A stretch of 64,000 bases of DNA from positions 434,001 to 498,000 of the forward strand of contig NZ_RCSU01000003.1 of the NCBI RefSeq assembly GCF_003991355.1, given 5' to 3'. The translations under genes were made by a program, and so were the position numbers. Below the pieces are notes generated by a model. That model saw only the letters and a list, made by a program, of their open reading frames with translations, was not told where the DNA came from and made no database searches. How positions within the stretch are numbered: the stretch's first letter is position 1; the number at the start of each line of letters is the position of its first letter. Shown here in pieces: positions 55,121 through 64,000 of this stretch. Source of the stretch: Pseudoflavitalea rhizosphaerae. GTDB lineage: Bacteria; Bacteroidota; Bacteroidia; Chitinophagales; Chitinophagaceae.

Positions 55121-55166
55121 GGTACGGCGGTCAGCGTGTTCCAGACGCTGGTCAATCATCCGTACC
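55121..55166 (-). terminator. Nested hairpin between amt and the porin gene
   Basis: GGTACGG/CCGTACC (55121-55127 with 55160-55166) encloses CAGCGT/ACGCTG (55132-55137 with 55145-55150). T-rich tracts follow on both strands. It could partially terminate amt transcripts before the porin gene. Confidence 0.55.
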
Positions 55167-55176
55167 TTTTTCTATT

Positions 55177-56574
55177 TTAGTGAGCTTCTGTTTCGATGAT
55201 TTTTTCTTCCTTGATATTGCCATTGCTGTGTACCAGCAAAGTTCCCTGCAGATACTTCTCATTATGCTGAGTAGCATCCAGACCGAGTTCTTCTTCTTCA
55301 GAAGTTACACGAAGGGGAAGGATGAAGTTGATGAATTTGAAGATGAGATAAGAAGCAACAAAGCTGTAAGTAACAGCAATCAGCATTCCTTTGAACTGCG
55401 TGAACAGGAAAGCGCCATTGCCGAGCCAGAGTCCATCTGCACCAGCGCCATTCACTGCTTTGGTGGCAAATACACCTGTGAGCAACATACCTACGATACC
55501 ACCGAGACCATGACAGGGGAATACATCCAGGGTATCATCAAGCTTTGATTTCTGTTTGTAGTAAACAGCTATATTGGAGATCAGTGCGGCAACTACACCG
55601 ATGGTGATACTTTGGGGGATAGCAACAAAACCCGCAGCCGGCGTGATAGCCACCAGACCTACTACTGCACCTATACAAAAACCCAGCACAGAAGGTTTTT
55701 TACCACGGATCACATCAAAGAACATCCAGCTCAGACCTGCAGCAGCAGCGGCCGTATTGGTAGTGAAGAAGGCAGACACAGCCAGTGCATTGGCAGCGAG
55801 CGCAGATCCTGCATTGAAACCGAACCAGCCAAACCAGAGAAGGCCTGTACCGATCAATACATAAGGAATATTGGCAGGAGGGATCTCCTTGTGCTCTTTA
55901 TGCACCTGGCGGCGTTTCAGCACAAGAACACCAGCCAATGCAGCCATACCGGCAGAGATATGTACTACGGTACCACCAGCAAAGTCAAGTACGCCCATCT
56001 TGAAGAGGAAGCCTTCTGAATTCCAGGTCCAGTGTGCAAGCGGAGCATAAACCAGCAGACTGAAGAGTGCAATGAACAGAATGTAGGAAGTGAAACGGAT
56101 CCTTTCAGCTACCGCACCTACCACAAGGCCCGGTGTAATGATAGCGAACATGAGTTGGAATACCGCAAAGAGTGAACGCGGGATGGTCCCCCAGGGTTCT
56201 CCCGATGCAACTCCCTTGAAAAAGAAATGCGCGGTTGGGTCGCCGATGAAACCAGCGCCACCAACACTAGGTCCAAAACAAAGACTGTAACCAACAACCA
56301 CCCAGAGTACGCTTACCACACCTGCGGCAGCTACGCTCTTGATCATGGTGGAGATCACGTTCTTCCTGTGCACCATGCCGCCATAAAAGAAGGCCAGCCC
56401 CGGCGTCATCAGAAATACCAGTGCAGAAGCAACAAGCACCCATGTGATGTCCGCAGCATTGTACGCTCCCTTTTCATCCACGAAGTCGGGAACCGAAGGA
56501 ACAAATATCGCAGCTATCGCCACTCCTGCAAGAACCAGGAACGGAGCTACCGATTTAATCGTGATCTTTTTCAT
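55177..56574 (-). CDS. amt: Ammonium transporter
   Basis: This 465-residue Amt/MEP/Rh protein has 11 predicted spans after a short N-terminal hydrophobic lead. The family signature is present near DFAGGTVVHISAGMAALAG, whose His is the first of the twin-His pore residues; the second lies in FPCHGLGGIVGM. The cytoplasmic tail (about 40 residues, ending EEKIIETEAH) is longer than usual. It moves ammonium across the inner membrane. No glnK/PII gene is adjacent. GOGAT genes lie 2 kb downstream on the same strand, and the porin gene follows immediately. Confidence 0.96.
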   Translation of the reverse strand: MKKITIKSVAPFLVLAGVAIAAIFVPSVPDFVDEKGAYNAADITWVLVASALVFLMTPGLAFFYGGMVHRKNVISTMIKSVAAAGVVSVLWVVVGYSLCFGPSVGGAGFIGDPTAHFFFKGVASGEPWGTIPRSLFAVFQLMFAIITPGLVVGAVAERIRFTSYILFIALFSLLVYAPLAHWTWNSEGFLFKMGVLDFAGGTVVHISAGMAALAGVLVLKRRQVHKEHKEIPPANIPYVLIGTGLLWFGWFGFNAGSALAANALAVSAFFTTNTAAAAAGLSWMFFDVIRGKKPSVLGFCIGAVVGLVAITPAAGFVAIPQSITIGVVAALISNIAVYYKQKSKLDDTLDVFPCHGLGGIVGMLLTGVFATKAVNGAGADGLWLGNGAFLFTQFKGMLIAVTYSFVASYLIFKFINFILPLRVTSEEEELGLDATQHNEKYLQGTLLVHSNGNIKEEKIIETEAH

Positions 56575-56821
56575 ACCAGTTGATTTTAGTGTTGTTATTA
56601 AGAATTATTATATGTGTGTTATTTAAATAAAAATACCGCTAAATCATCACGAAATCAAGAAGACTATTTAAATATAAAAATTATACCATATTAACATTTA
56701 TTAGTTTTTAATGCCTGAAAACAATGATCCTGCCTGAATTCTATAAATTTTTCAAAACGGAAAAGCAAAAACATGCAGTTATTGCATGCCTTCTAAAAAA
56801 ATTTTTTTTCAACTATTTTTT

Positions 56822-57958
56822 TCACATGCCATTATTGGTTAATGCCGGGCTCATGGCATTGAATGAAGCCGCCGGAGCAGCGGTAACCGAATAGGCCTGG
56901 GAGGCCTTTTTTGTATGGATTGGAATATAAAAAGAGAATTCTAAACAATTGGCAGTCCTGCTCACTTCAAGGTTTTCATTATAGAGTTTACGCAGACGCA
57001 TCTGGATATTTTTCAATCCAACACCCCGGGTATGGAACATGCCCTGTAATTCCCTGCCCTGCACGTGGCCGGTATTGCTCACCCTGATCAATAATTTTTT
57101 CGCCTGTTTCGACAGTTTCAATACAATTACTCCACCTTTCACTGAAGGCTCGATCCCATGCTTCAAAGCATTTTCTATCAGGGGCTGGAATAATAAGGAG
57201 GGCACCATCGCATCCTGCACCTCTTCCTCCATTTCGATCACCACCTTCAGGCGATCCCCAAAACGATGTTGTTCCAGGCTCAGGTAAGTGCGGATAAAAT
57301 CCACTTCCTGTTTCAATGGCACCCAGTCTTCCTGCGAAGCCATCAGCGCATAACGGAAAATATCCGCCAGCCTTGCAATCAGTTCGCGGGTGAACTCCTG
57401 CTGCGCAGGTACAGAACCGCTTATGCTATTGAGCGTATTGAAAAGGAAATGTGGTTGTATTTGCGCTTTGAGACCGGCGATCTCCGTTTCATAAGCAATC
57501 CGTTTCAGCTCCTTTTCACGAACCACCTGCTCTTCCCTTTGTCTGAAATAATGGAAAAGATGAAGGAAGGAGAAGCCCTGGATATAGAAAAGGATATTGT
57601 GCCAGAAATTTTGCAGTACCTGCGAGGCCGTCATTACCGGAAGGTTCATGAAGGAATTGTAAAAAAAATAGCCCAGTAACCACACTCCATAATAAACAGC
57701 TGCCGTGAAAACGTGCAGGAGTACACGCTTTTTCCAGTCTGCATTCCTGAAGATCCTGAAATGCAGCCACCATCCGGGAATACAGGCCAGGCTCATGATC
57801 AGGGAATCGGTGAGTACTTCATTCACAATGCGGGCCGGAAAACCATAATGCACCAACTGAGGCATCGAGTAGATGAACTCAGTTACCAGGATAGTAGCCA
57901 CCAGCACGGCGGGCTCCTTCCAGGTTGCGTGGGCACACATTTTTTCCTTACGATTCAT
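56822..57958 (-). CDS. LytS/YehU-type sensor histidine kinase
   Basis: This 378-residue inner-membrane kinase has about four N-terminal spans (residues 15-135) and then a His_kinase domain with phospho-acceptor H170 in QIQPHFLFNTLNSIS. A divergent GHKL ATPase follows, with N-box LIENALKHGI and G-box GVGLKNIQMRLRKLY. Such kinases normally pair with a LytTR response regulator in the next gene. None is present: amt lies downstream and a divergent Crp/Fnr gene upstream, so it is an orphan. A link to nitrogen supply is suggested only by position. Confidence 0.9.
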   Translation of the reverse strand: MNRKEKMCAHATWKEPAVLVATILVTEFIYSMPQLVHYGFPARIVNEVLTDSLIMSLACIPGWWLHFRIFRNADWKKRVLLHVFTAAVYYGVWLLGYFFYNSFMNLPVMTASQVLQNFWHNILFYIQGFSFLHLFHYFRQREEQVVREKELKRIAYETEIAGLKAQIQPHFLFNTLNSISGSVPAQQEFTRELIARLADIFRYALMASQEDWVPLKQEVDFIRTYLSLEQHRFGDRLKVVIEMEEEVQDAMVPSLLFQPLIENALKHGIEPSVKGGVIVLKLSKQAKKLLIRVSNTGHVQGRELQGMFHTRGVGLKNIQMRLRKLYNENLEVSRTANCLEFSFYIPIHTKKASQAYSVTAAPAASFNAMSPALTNNGM

Positions 57959-58109
57959 GGCTGTTCTGTTTCATACATCGGATCGATCCGCACTTTCAGT
58001 ACAAATGTAATTGCTGTTAGTTCCTCCCGGTAATTCGACAGCTGCCATTCCCCATTTTCCGACATAGGTCAGTTTTTTCATAACTTACCATCCGATAAAA
58101 CTCAGTAGC

Positions 58110-58718
58110 ATGAAGGCTTTTACACCGGTTCTCGAATGGCTGAACAACAGAAATATCCAACTGAGTCAACGTCAGTTGGCGCTGATCCGTAAATACACGG
58201 AACTCAAACATGTAAAAGCGAAAACGATATTGATGCAGCAGGATCAACCTGTACAACATTTCTATTTTCTCGCCAGTGGCATTGTAAGATTATTCAGGAT
58301 GCAGGAAGGAAATGATCATACCCTGGGGCTGGTCAGCAGCCATGATTTCCTGGCCGCACCACAACTGGTTTTATCCGGAGAAATTTCTACCTGCAGCCTG
58401 GAAACCTTAACAGATGCAGACCTGCTGGTCTGGGATGCAACAAGCATCAATGCCATTAAGAGCCTGGCGCCGGAGGTTTACAATATCGAACTGGCATTGA
58501 TGGCGCGGATGCTGAACTGGGTACAACAAAACCATATAGAGCTGATTTGTTTCCCGGCTGAGAAGCGATATCAGTTACTGATGGAAAGGCAACCGGAATT
58601 ATTCCTGCACATTCCGCTTAAATACATTGCATCTTATCTCGGCATTCATACGGATAGCCTGAGCAGGATCCGGAAAGCCCATCAATCGGAGAGCAGTCGC
58701 TTGCGTCCACGCGAGTGA
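58110..58718 (+). CDS. Crp/Fnr family transcriptional regulator
   Basis: This 202-residue protein has a cyclic-nucleotide-binding-type beta roll (about residues 20-120; AKTILMQQDQPVQHFYFLASG) and a C-terminal helix-turn-helix (IASYLGIHTDSLSRIRKA). No Fnr cysteine set is present, so it is not an oxygen sensor of the Fe-S kind. The last ten or so codons (ESSRLRPRE) and the stop lie within a palindromic repeat beginning at 58690, so the tail after RIRKAHQ was probably gained when the repeat arrived. It is divergent from the LytS-type kinase. Its regulon is unknown. Confidence 0.88.
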   Translation: MKAFTPVLEWLNNRNIQLSQRQLALIRKYTELKHVKAKTILMQQDQPVQHFYFLASGIVRLFRMQEGNDHTLGLVSSHDFLAAPQLVLSGEISTCSLETLTDADLLVWDATSINAIKSLAPEVYNIELALMARMLNWVQQNHIELICFPAEKRYQLLMERQPELFLHIPLKYIASYLGIHTDSLSRIRKAHQSESSRLRPRE

Positions 58719-58760
58719 CGGATATTTGGGGGTGACTAAAAAGGCGAGCGAGTGGGCACC
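58690..58760. repeat. Dispersed palindromic repeat, copy 5, overlapping a gene end
   Basis: GAGAGCAGTCGCTTGCG then CGCGAGTGACGG (58690-58722) matches the left arm of copy 1, including its CTTG variant. It is followed by GGGGGTGACTAAAAAGGCGA, which matches the outer motif of copy 2, and GCGAGTGGGCAC, as at the right end of copy 2. The central palindrome is missing. The repeat supplies the final codons and stop of the Crp/Fnr gene. Confidence 0.75.
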
Positions 58761-58775
58761 CTGATAAACAGAAAC

Positions 58776-58793
58776 GGTCCCTTCCGGGACCGC
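58776..58793 (-). terminator. Intrinsic terminator of the glt operon
   Basis: CGGTCCC, loop TTCC, GGGACCG: a 7-bp perfect stem with a 4-nt loop, 33 nt past the gltD stop on the minus strand, followed by TTTCTGTTT. Confidence 0.7.
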
Positions 58794-58826
58794 TTCCACA
58801 CTAAAACATTACGATCTATAGCGTAA

Positions 58827-60332
58827 TCACATCGTTGCCAATACTGTGTTATGGTCTTTGCTTTCGAGCATGGAAGATCCCATAAGGAACTCATCCACTT
58901 TGCGTGCAGCTTCGCGTCCTTCGCTGATGGCCCAAACCACCAGGCTCTGTCCTCTTCTCACATCGCCGGCAGCAAAGATCTTTTGAATGCTGGTCTGGTA
59001 ATCTTTTTCAGAAGCCTGCACATTTCCGCGGTTGTCCAGTTCTACGCCCAGTTCCTGGATAAGACCTGTATGCTCAGGATGCACGAAGCCCATTGCCAGC
59101 AGTGCGAGCTCGCAGGGGATCTGCCTTTCACTGCCGGGGACCTCCACAAAATGAGCAGGTCTTCCATCTTCGGTGATCTTCCATTCCAGGTCAACAATGC
59201 TGAGGGCTTTCAGTTTTCCTTTCTCATCGCCGATGAATGCCCTGGTAGCGATGGCCCATTGACGTTGCACCCCTTCTTCATGAGAAGTACTTGTTTTCAA
59301 TGTCATGGGATAGCTGGGCCAGGGCATATAAGCCGTGCGCTTTTCAGGCGGCATCGGCATCAGTTCGAACTGGTAAACGGATTTTGCGCCCTGACGATTG
59401 GAAGTGCCCACACAATCGGAGCCGGTATCGCCACCACCGATCACCACTACGTTCTTACCGGTTGCGAGGAGGTCTTTACTGAAAATATTGCTCTCGATAT
59501 TTGCATTGGCCAGCGGGTCCCTGCCGGCATTGCGCTTGTTCTGTTGTTTGAGGAATTGCATGGCGAAGTGAACACCGTCCAGCTCACGGCCGGGGATCTC
59601 CAGGTCGCGGGGCTTTGTTGAGCCACATGCCAGTACAATTGCCTGGTATTCGCGCAACAGTTCATTGATACTAACGTTAACGCCTATGTGCGAATTACAC
59701 TTAAATACGATTCCTTCTTCTTCCAGGAGTTTGATGCGTCGCTCCACCACGGATTTCTCCAGTTTGAAATCAGGGATGCCGTAGCGCAGCAATCCGCCGG
59801 GCGCGTCATCGCGCTCATACACGGTAACACTATGTCCTGCATAATTGAGCTGCGCAGCTGCAGCCAAACCTGCAGGACCGGAACCTACCACAGCTATTTT
59901 CTTTCCCGTGCGAACATTCGGAATACGCGGTTTCACAAATCCTTTATCGAATGCGATCTCGATGATATGCTTTTCAATTTCCTCGATAGCTACCGGAGGC
60001 TGATTGATCCCCAGTACGCAGGCCGACTCACAGGGAGCCGGACAAATGCGACCGGTGAACTCAGGGAAATTATTAGTGGAAGTAAGGATCTCATATGCTT
60101 CGAGCCAGTTCTTGCGATAAACGGCATCATTGAACTCTGGGATCACGTTGCCAAGAGGGCAACCATTGTGACAAAAAGGAACGCCACAATTCATGCAGCG
60201 CGCAGACTGCTCATTCAGTTTGGTTTCTGAATAGCGCTCCACAAATTCATCGTAGTGTTTCAAACGCAGCTCCACAGCAGTTTTGCCGGGAAGGGCGCGG
60301 GTGAATTCCAAAAATCCGGTTGGCTTTGCCAT
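58827..60332 (-). CDS. gltD: Glutamate synthase (NADPH) small subunit
   Basis: This 501-residue subunit passes electrons from NADPH through FAD to the large subunit. The N-terminal ferredoxin-like Cys clusters are C46, C49, C54, C58 (CMNCGVPFCHNGC) and C97, C101, C105 (CPAPCESAC). The FAD motif GSGPAG is at residues 150-155, and the NADPH-binding motif VVIGGGDTGSDC follows in the second half. The gene lies 40 nt downstream of gltB in the same transcript. It has the standard length and no missing ligand. Confidence 0.96.
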   Translation of the reverse strand: MAKPTGFLEFTRALPGKTAVELRLKHYDEFVERYSETKLNEQSARCMNCGVPFCHNGCPLGNVIPEFNDAVYRKNWLEAYEILTSTNNFPEFTGRICPAPCESACVLGINQPPVAIEEIEKHIIEIAFDKGFVKPRIPNVRTGKKIAVVGSGPAGLAAAAQLNYAGHSVTVYERDDAPGGLLRYGIPDFKLEKSVVERRIKLLEEEGIVFKCNSHIGVNVSINELLREYQAIVLACGSTKPRDLEIPGRELDGVHFAMQFLKQQNKRNAGRDPLANANIESNIFSKDLLATGKNVVVIGGGDTGSDCVGTSNRQGAKSVYQFELMPMPPEKRTAYMPWPSYPMTLKTSTSHEEGVQRQWAIATRAFIGDEKGKLKALSIVDLEWKITEDGRPAHFVEVPGSERQIPCELALLAMGFVHPEHTGLIQELGVELDNRGNVQASEKDYQTSIQKIFAAGDVRRGQSLVVWAISEGREAARKVDEFLMGSSMLESKDHNTVLATM

Positions 60333-60372
60333 ATTCTAATTCGTTGACGTGGTGAGTAGTGATTGTTTAGGA

Positions 60373-63300
60373 TCAGGATGGCTTTACATTCCTGACCTTT
60401 GCTTTCTGCTGAATGGCTTTCTTGTAATCAGCAGGGAATACTTTCACGAAATTTTTGGTCTGGTTCTCCAGGTCATCCAGCACAAATTTCGCTACGGTGC
60501 TTCCGGTATAAGCGTAATGCTTCGCGATCATGTCCTGCAGGTACTTTACATCTTCCTGGTCCAGCGGGTCCAGTTCCACCATTTCACGGTTCACACGACC
60601 CGGGAACTGACCTTTCACATCGTACACATAAGCGATACCACCGCTCATGCCTGCCGCGAAGTTGCGACCTGTTTCACCCAGTATCACCACGCGGCCGCCG
60701 GTCATGTATTCACAACCGTGATCGCCGGTTCCTTCCACCACTACTTCTGCTCCGGAGTTACGCACGCAGAAACGCTCACCTGCTTTACCCCTGATAAAGG
60801 CTTCACCGGCAGTAGCGCCATAGAAAGCAGTATTACCGATAATGATATTCTCCTCCGGCACAAAGGTTCCCTGACGATGCGGATAAACAATCAGCTTGGC
60901 GCCGCTGAGGCCCTTACCAAAATAGTCGTTTGCATCTCCTTCCAGTTCCAGCGTAACACCTTTTGTATTGAAGGCGCCGAAGCTTTGACCGGCCGTACCT
61001 GTGAAGTTGAAATGGATGGTATCCTCAGGCAATCCTTCCGCTTTGTACACTTTCGTGATCTCGTTGGAAAGAATGGTCCCGATAGTACGATCGATATTCC
61101 GAACAGGGAAAGAAGCGGTTATACGTTCACGTGATGCAATAGCCGGTTTTGCTGCTTCCAGCAGTTTCCAATCCAGCACATCTGCCAGGCCATGGTCCTG
61201 GTCTTCCATGTGATACAACCCTGTGAATGGAGAGGCAGGCTCTTTGTACAGGATGGGAGAAAGGTCCAGTTTGCTGAATTTCCAGTGATCGATATGCTCA
61301 CGCATTTCAAGGTTATCTACTTGTCCAACCATTTCATTCACGGTCTTGTAACCGAGTTCGGCCATGATCTCGCGAAGTTCCTGCACGATGAATTTGAAGA
61401 AGTTCACTACGTGGTCTGCATCACCTGTAAAGCGTTTGCGCAGTTCGGGATCTTGCGTGGCCACGCCAACCGGGCAGGTATTCAGATGGCATTTACGCAT
61501 CATGATACAACCTTCTACCACCAACGCTGCGGTAGCAACACCCCATTCTTCTGCACCGAGCAAAGTGGCGATGGCAATATCACGGCCTGTTTTCATCTGG
61601 CCATCCGCCTGCAATACTACCCTGCTGCGCAGTTTATTTTTCACCAGTGTCTGATGGGATTCTGCAAGACCGAGCTCCCAGGGCAGACCTGCATGTTTGA
61701 TAGAACTGAGTGGCGATGCACCTGTGCCTCCGTCATGACCAGATACCAGGATCACATCGGCCTTTGCTTTGGCAACACCTGCCGCGATGGTACCAACACC
61801 TGCTTTGGACACCAGCTTCACGTTGATGCGCGCCGCGCGGTTCGCATTCTTCAGATCGAAGATCAGCTGCGCCAGGTCTTCGATGGAATAAATATCGTGG
61901 TGCGGCGGCGGAGAGATCAGACCAACACCGGGTGTGGAGTGACGGGTCTTACCGATCCATTCGTCCACTTTATGACCAGGTAATTGTCCACCTTCACCAG
62001 GTTTAGCACCCTGCGCCATCTTGATCTGTAGTTCATCGGCTTCCGTAAGATAATAACTGGTTACTCCGAAACGTGCAGATGCTACCTGCTTGATGGCACT
62101 ACGCATGCTATCGCCATTTTTCATGGGCAGGTAACGGCTTTCATCTTCCCCTCCTTCACCTGTATTGCTTTTTCCACCGAGGCGGTTCATCGCGATAGCC
62201 AGTGTGGTATGCGCTTCCCATGAAATAGAACCGAAGCTCATGGCGCCGGTAGCAAAACGGCGATAGATATTTTCTGCTGGTTCCACTTCGTCTATTGAAA
62301 TGGCCGGACGTGTTCTTTTGAATTGGAACAGACCGCGCAGCGTTGCTGCTTTCTCGGCCTGATCGTTCACCAGTTTTGAATATTTCTTGAATGTGTTGTA
62401 TTCATTCATCCTGGTGGAATACTGCAGCAGGTGGATGGTCTGCGGATTGAAGAGGTGGAATTCACCTTTGCGTTTCCACTGGTATACTCCGCCCGCCATC
62501 AATCTGTCTACAGGAACATTTTTCCTGCTGAATGAATAAAGATGTTTGGCCAGCGCTTCTTTAGCGATCTCATCGAGACCCATGCCTTCGATACGGCTGG
62601 TGGCGCCGGAGAAATATTTGTCCACCACTTCGTGGTTGATACCGATGATCTCGAAGATCTGCGCACCCTGGTAAGATTGCAGCGTGCTGATCCCCATCTT
62701 GGAGAACACTTTCAGCAGTCCTTCATTCACGGCCTTGATATAGTTCTTTTTCAGGTATTCTGCATCTAGACTGGACTCCAGTTTGCCGGACAGTTTCATG
62801 TCGCGGATGGAGCTGAGCGCCAGGTAAGGGTTGATAGCAGTTGCTCCAAACCCTAACAGGCATGCGAAATGATGCACTTCCCATACATCGCCTGCTTCCA
62901 CAACGATGCCTACCTGTCCACGAAGTCCCTTACGGATCAGGTGGTGGTGAACTGCGGCTGTGGCTAACAGTGAGGGAATGGGTGCGTGATCGGAATCGAT
63001 AGCGCGGTCCTGCAAAACCAACACTTCGAAACCATCTTCCACAGCATCCACGGCATAGCGGCAAATTCGGTCCAGTGCGGCTTTCAGCCTGCCGGGCTTT
63101 CCGTCTGCACGGAAATAGCATTGCAATGTCTTTGCCTGGAAGATGCCGGTATCGATACTTCTGATCTTTTCTAATTCATGATTGGTGAGCACCGGGTGTT
63201 TCAACGCAACGGTGTGGCAGCTCAGCGGATCTTCCTGCAACAGGTTACCATTGTTTCCCACGAAAGTAGCCAGGCTCATCACCATTCTTTCGCGTATGGG

Positions 63301-64000
63301 ATCGATGGGCGGATTGGTCACCTGCGCAAACAATTGTTTGAAGTAACTGCTGAGGTGTTGTGGCTGATCGCTGAGTACAGCCAACGGCGCATCGGTACCC
63401 ATGGAACCGATCGGCTCTTTGCCATCGATGGCCATCGGCGCGATGATGGTTTCCAGGTCTTCAGTGGAATAGCCGAATGCTTTCTGGTATTTGAACACCT
63501 GCTCATGTTCCAGGTGCGTGAACATTATACGTGGCTCCGGCAGTTCGTTCAAACGGATCTTGTATTTGTTGAGCCATTCAGCGTATGGCTTTTGAGAAGT
63601 GATCTGTGCTTTCAGTTCATCATCACTGATGATGCGGCCCTGCTCCATATCCACCACAAACATCTTTCCGGGCTGAAGCCTTCCCTTCTCTTTCACGAGT
63701 GTGGGATGAACTGGCAGTGCGCCAGTTTCAGAGGCCATGATCACACGATCATCTGTGGTAACGCAGTAGCGCGAAGGACGGAGACCGTTACGATCGAGTG
63801 TGGCGCCAATCATCTTTCCATCGGTGAAAGAGATAGAAGCCGGGCCATCCCAGGGCTCCATCATGGCGGCGTGGAATTCGTAGAAGGCTTTCTTCACCGG
63901 GTCCATGTCTTCATTGCCATCCCAGGCTTCGGGAATGAGCATCATCATCACATGCGGGAGAGAGCGGCCTGAAAGCGTGAGCAGCTCGATCATATTATCG
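60373..64000 (-). CDS. gltB: Glutamate synthase (NADPH) large subunit, 5' end outside window
   Basis: About 1209 C-terminal residues of a roughly 1500-residue enzyme are visible; the N-terminal glutaminase domain, with its catalytic Cys, lies beyond the window edge. Present are the rest of the central domain, the FMN-binding synthase barrel ([21 protein letters not shown] region), the 3Fe-4S ligands in [12 protein letters not shown] (C-x5-C-x4-C), and the C-terminal glycine-rich GXGXG beta-helix ([19 protein letters not shown]). The frame is open to the last base, with Asp-Asn before the first visible Met. It makes two glutamates from glutamine and 2-oxoglutarate with gltD. Confidence 0.96.
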   Translation of the reverse strand, partial: DNMIELLTLSGRSLPHVMMMLIPEAWDGNEDMDPVKKAFYEFHAAMMEPWDGPASISFTDGKMIGATLDRNGLRPSRYCVTTDDRVIMASETGALPVHPTLVKEKGRLQPGKMFVVDMEQGRIISDDELKAQITSQKPYAEWLNKYKIRLNELPEPRIMFTHLEHEQVFKYQKAFGYSTEDLETIIAPMAIDGKEPIGSMGTDAPLAVLSDQPQHLSSYFKQLFAQVTNPPIDPIRERMVMSLATFVGNNGNLLQEDPLSCHTVALKHPVLTNHELEKIRSIDTGIFQAKTLQCYFRADGKPGRLKAALDRICRYAVDAVEDGFEVLVLQDRAIDSDHAPIPSLLATAAVHHHLIRKGLRGQVGIVVEAGDVWEVHHFACLLGFGATAINPYLALSSIRDMKLSGKLESSLDAEYLKKNYIKAVNEGLLKVFSKMGISTLQSYQGAQIFEIIGINHEVVDKYFSGATSRIEGMGLDEIAKEALAKHLYSFSRKNVPVDRLMAGGVYQWKRKGEFHLFNPQTIHLLQYSTRMNEYNTFKKYSKLVNDQAEKAATLRGLFQFKRTRPAISIDEVEPAENIYRRFATGAMSFGSISWEAHTTLAIAMNRLGGKSNTGEGGEDESRYLPMKNGDSMRSAIKQVASARFGVTSYYLTEADELQIKMAQGAKPGEGGQLPGHKVDEWIGKTRHSTPGVGLISPPPHHDIYSIEDLAQLIFDLKNANRAARINVKLVSKAGVGTIAAGVAKAKADVILVSGHDGGTGASPLSSIKHAGLPWELGLAESHQTLVKNKLRSRVVLQADGQMKTGRDIAIATLLGAEEWGVATAALVVEGCIMMRKCHLNTCPVGVATQDPELRKRFTGDADHVVNFFKFIVQELREIMAELGYKTVNEMVGQVDNLEMREHIDHWKFSKLDLSPILYKEPASPFTGLYHMEDQDHGLADVLDWKLLEAAKPAIASRERITASFPVRNIDRTIGTILSNEITKVYKAEGLPEDTIHFNFTGTAGQSFGAFNTKGVTLELEGDANDYFGKGLSGAKLIVYPHRQGTFVPEENIIIGNTAFYGATAGEAFIRGKAGERFCVRNSGAEVVVEGTGDHGCEYMTGGRVVILGETGRNFAAGMSGGIAYVYDVKGQFPGRVNREMVELDPLDQEDVKYLQDMIAKHYAYTGSTVAKFVLDDLENQTKNFVKVFPADYKKAIQQKAKVRNVKPS

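Noticed and set aside
61192-61983. Open frames on the plus strand across gltB (also 60349-61134 and 63178-63972)
   Set aside because: These are antisense shadows of a clearly conserved gltB; translations are rich in His/Cys/Phe without domain logic.
1-64000. tRNA, rRNA, insertion sequences, prophage or integrase genes
   Set aside because: I looked through intergenic stretches and frames on both strands and saw none; short tRNA genes could still be missed by eye.

Overview
This 64 kb window is a chromosomal segment of a Bacteroidota bacterium, most likely a Chitinophagaceae member (Chitinophaga/Niastella/Pseudobacter-like). The evidence is a complete FecI sigma/FecR/SusC/SusD locus, a type IX secretion C-terminal sorting domain, a DUF6089 outer-membrane protein, PorT-type beta-barrels, and promoters of the Bacteroidota form (TTTG, about 19-20 nt, TAnnTTTG). 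I saw no tRNA, rRNA, CRISPR array, insertion sequence or prophage gene. Nearly everything reads as vertically inherited core or lineage-typical genome.

Layout. 1-5 kb: the end of an M20 peptidase, then a six-gene minus-strand operon with two ABC exporters, a YtrA-type GntR repressor and a membrane-anchored beta-rich protein; a perfect palindromic operator lies just downstream of the operon's -7 box. 5-10 kb: malic enzyme-phosphotransacetylase fusion, MlaE/MlaF lipid transporter, and succinyl-CoA ligase alpha. 10-19 kb: a T9SS-secreted protein, a 2022-residue alpha-2-macroglobulin with an intact thioester motif, and an FAD oxidoreductase. 19-31 kb: AraC regulator, MtfA-like peptidase, aspS, rarA, an ElaA-type acetyltransferase, DUF6089 protein, a nucleotidase and uvrA. 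31-36 kb: two surface proteins, then a SAM-I riboswitch operon of a cystathionine-synthase family enzyme, a QueF-like protein that lacks the catalytic cysteine, and a homoserine dehydrogenase. 36-44 kb: sigma/anti-sigma/SusC/SusD/thioredoxin-like locus. 44-50 kb: DUF2167 protein and the thrABC operon, preceded by a Thr/Ile-rich leader peptide. 50-64 kb: ppc, a DUF433/DUF5615 toxin-antitoxin remnant, then nitrogen assimilation (porin, amt, gltB, gltD) with a LytS-type kinase and a Crp/Fnr regulator.

How it fits together. Aspartate-family biosynthesis is split into two branches with separate RNA-level control: the methionine branch (own homoserine dehydrogenase) under a SAM riboswitch, and the threonine branch (bifunctional aspartokinase-homoserine dehydrogenase, kinase, synthase) under a candidate Thr/Ile attenuator. 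Malic enzyme, PEP carboxylase and succinyl-CoA ligase supply and interconvert the C4 acids; amt and GOGAT bring in and fix ammonium.

The least-explained items are the QueF-like protein in the methionine operon, the thr leader, and a family of at least five GC-rich palindromic intergenic repeats placed at gene 3' ends, one of which supplies the last codons and stop of a Crp/Fnr gene.
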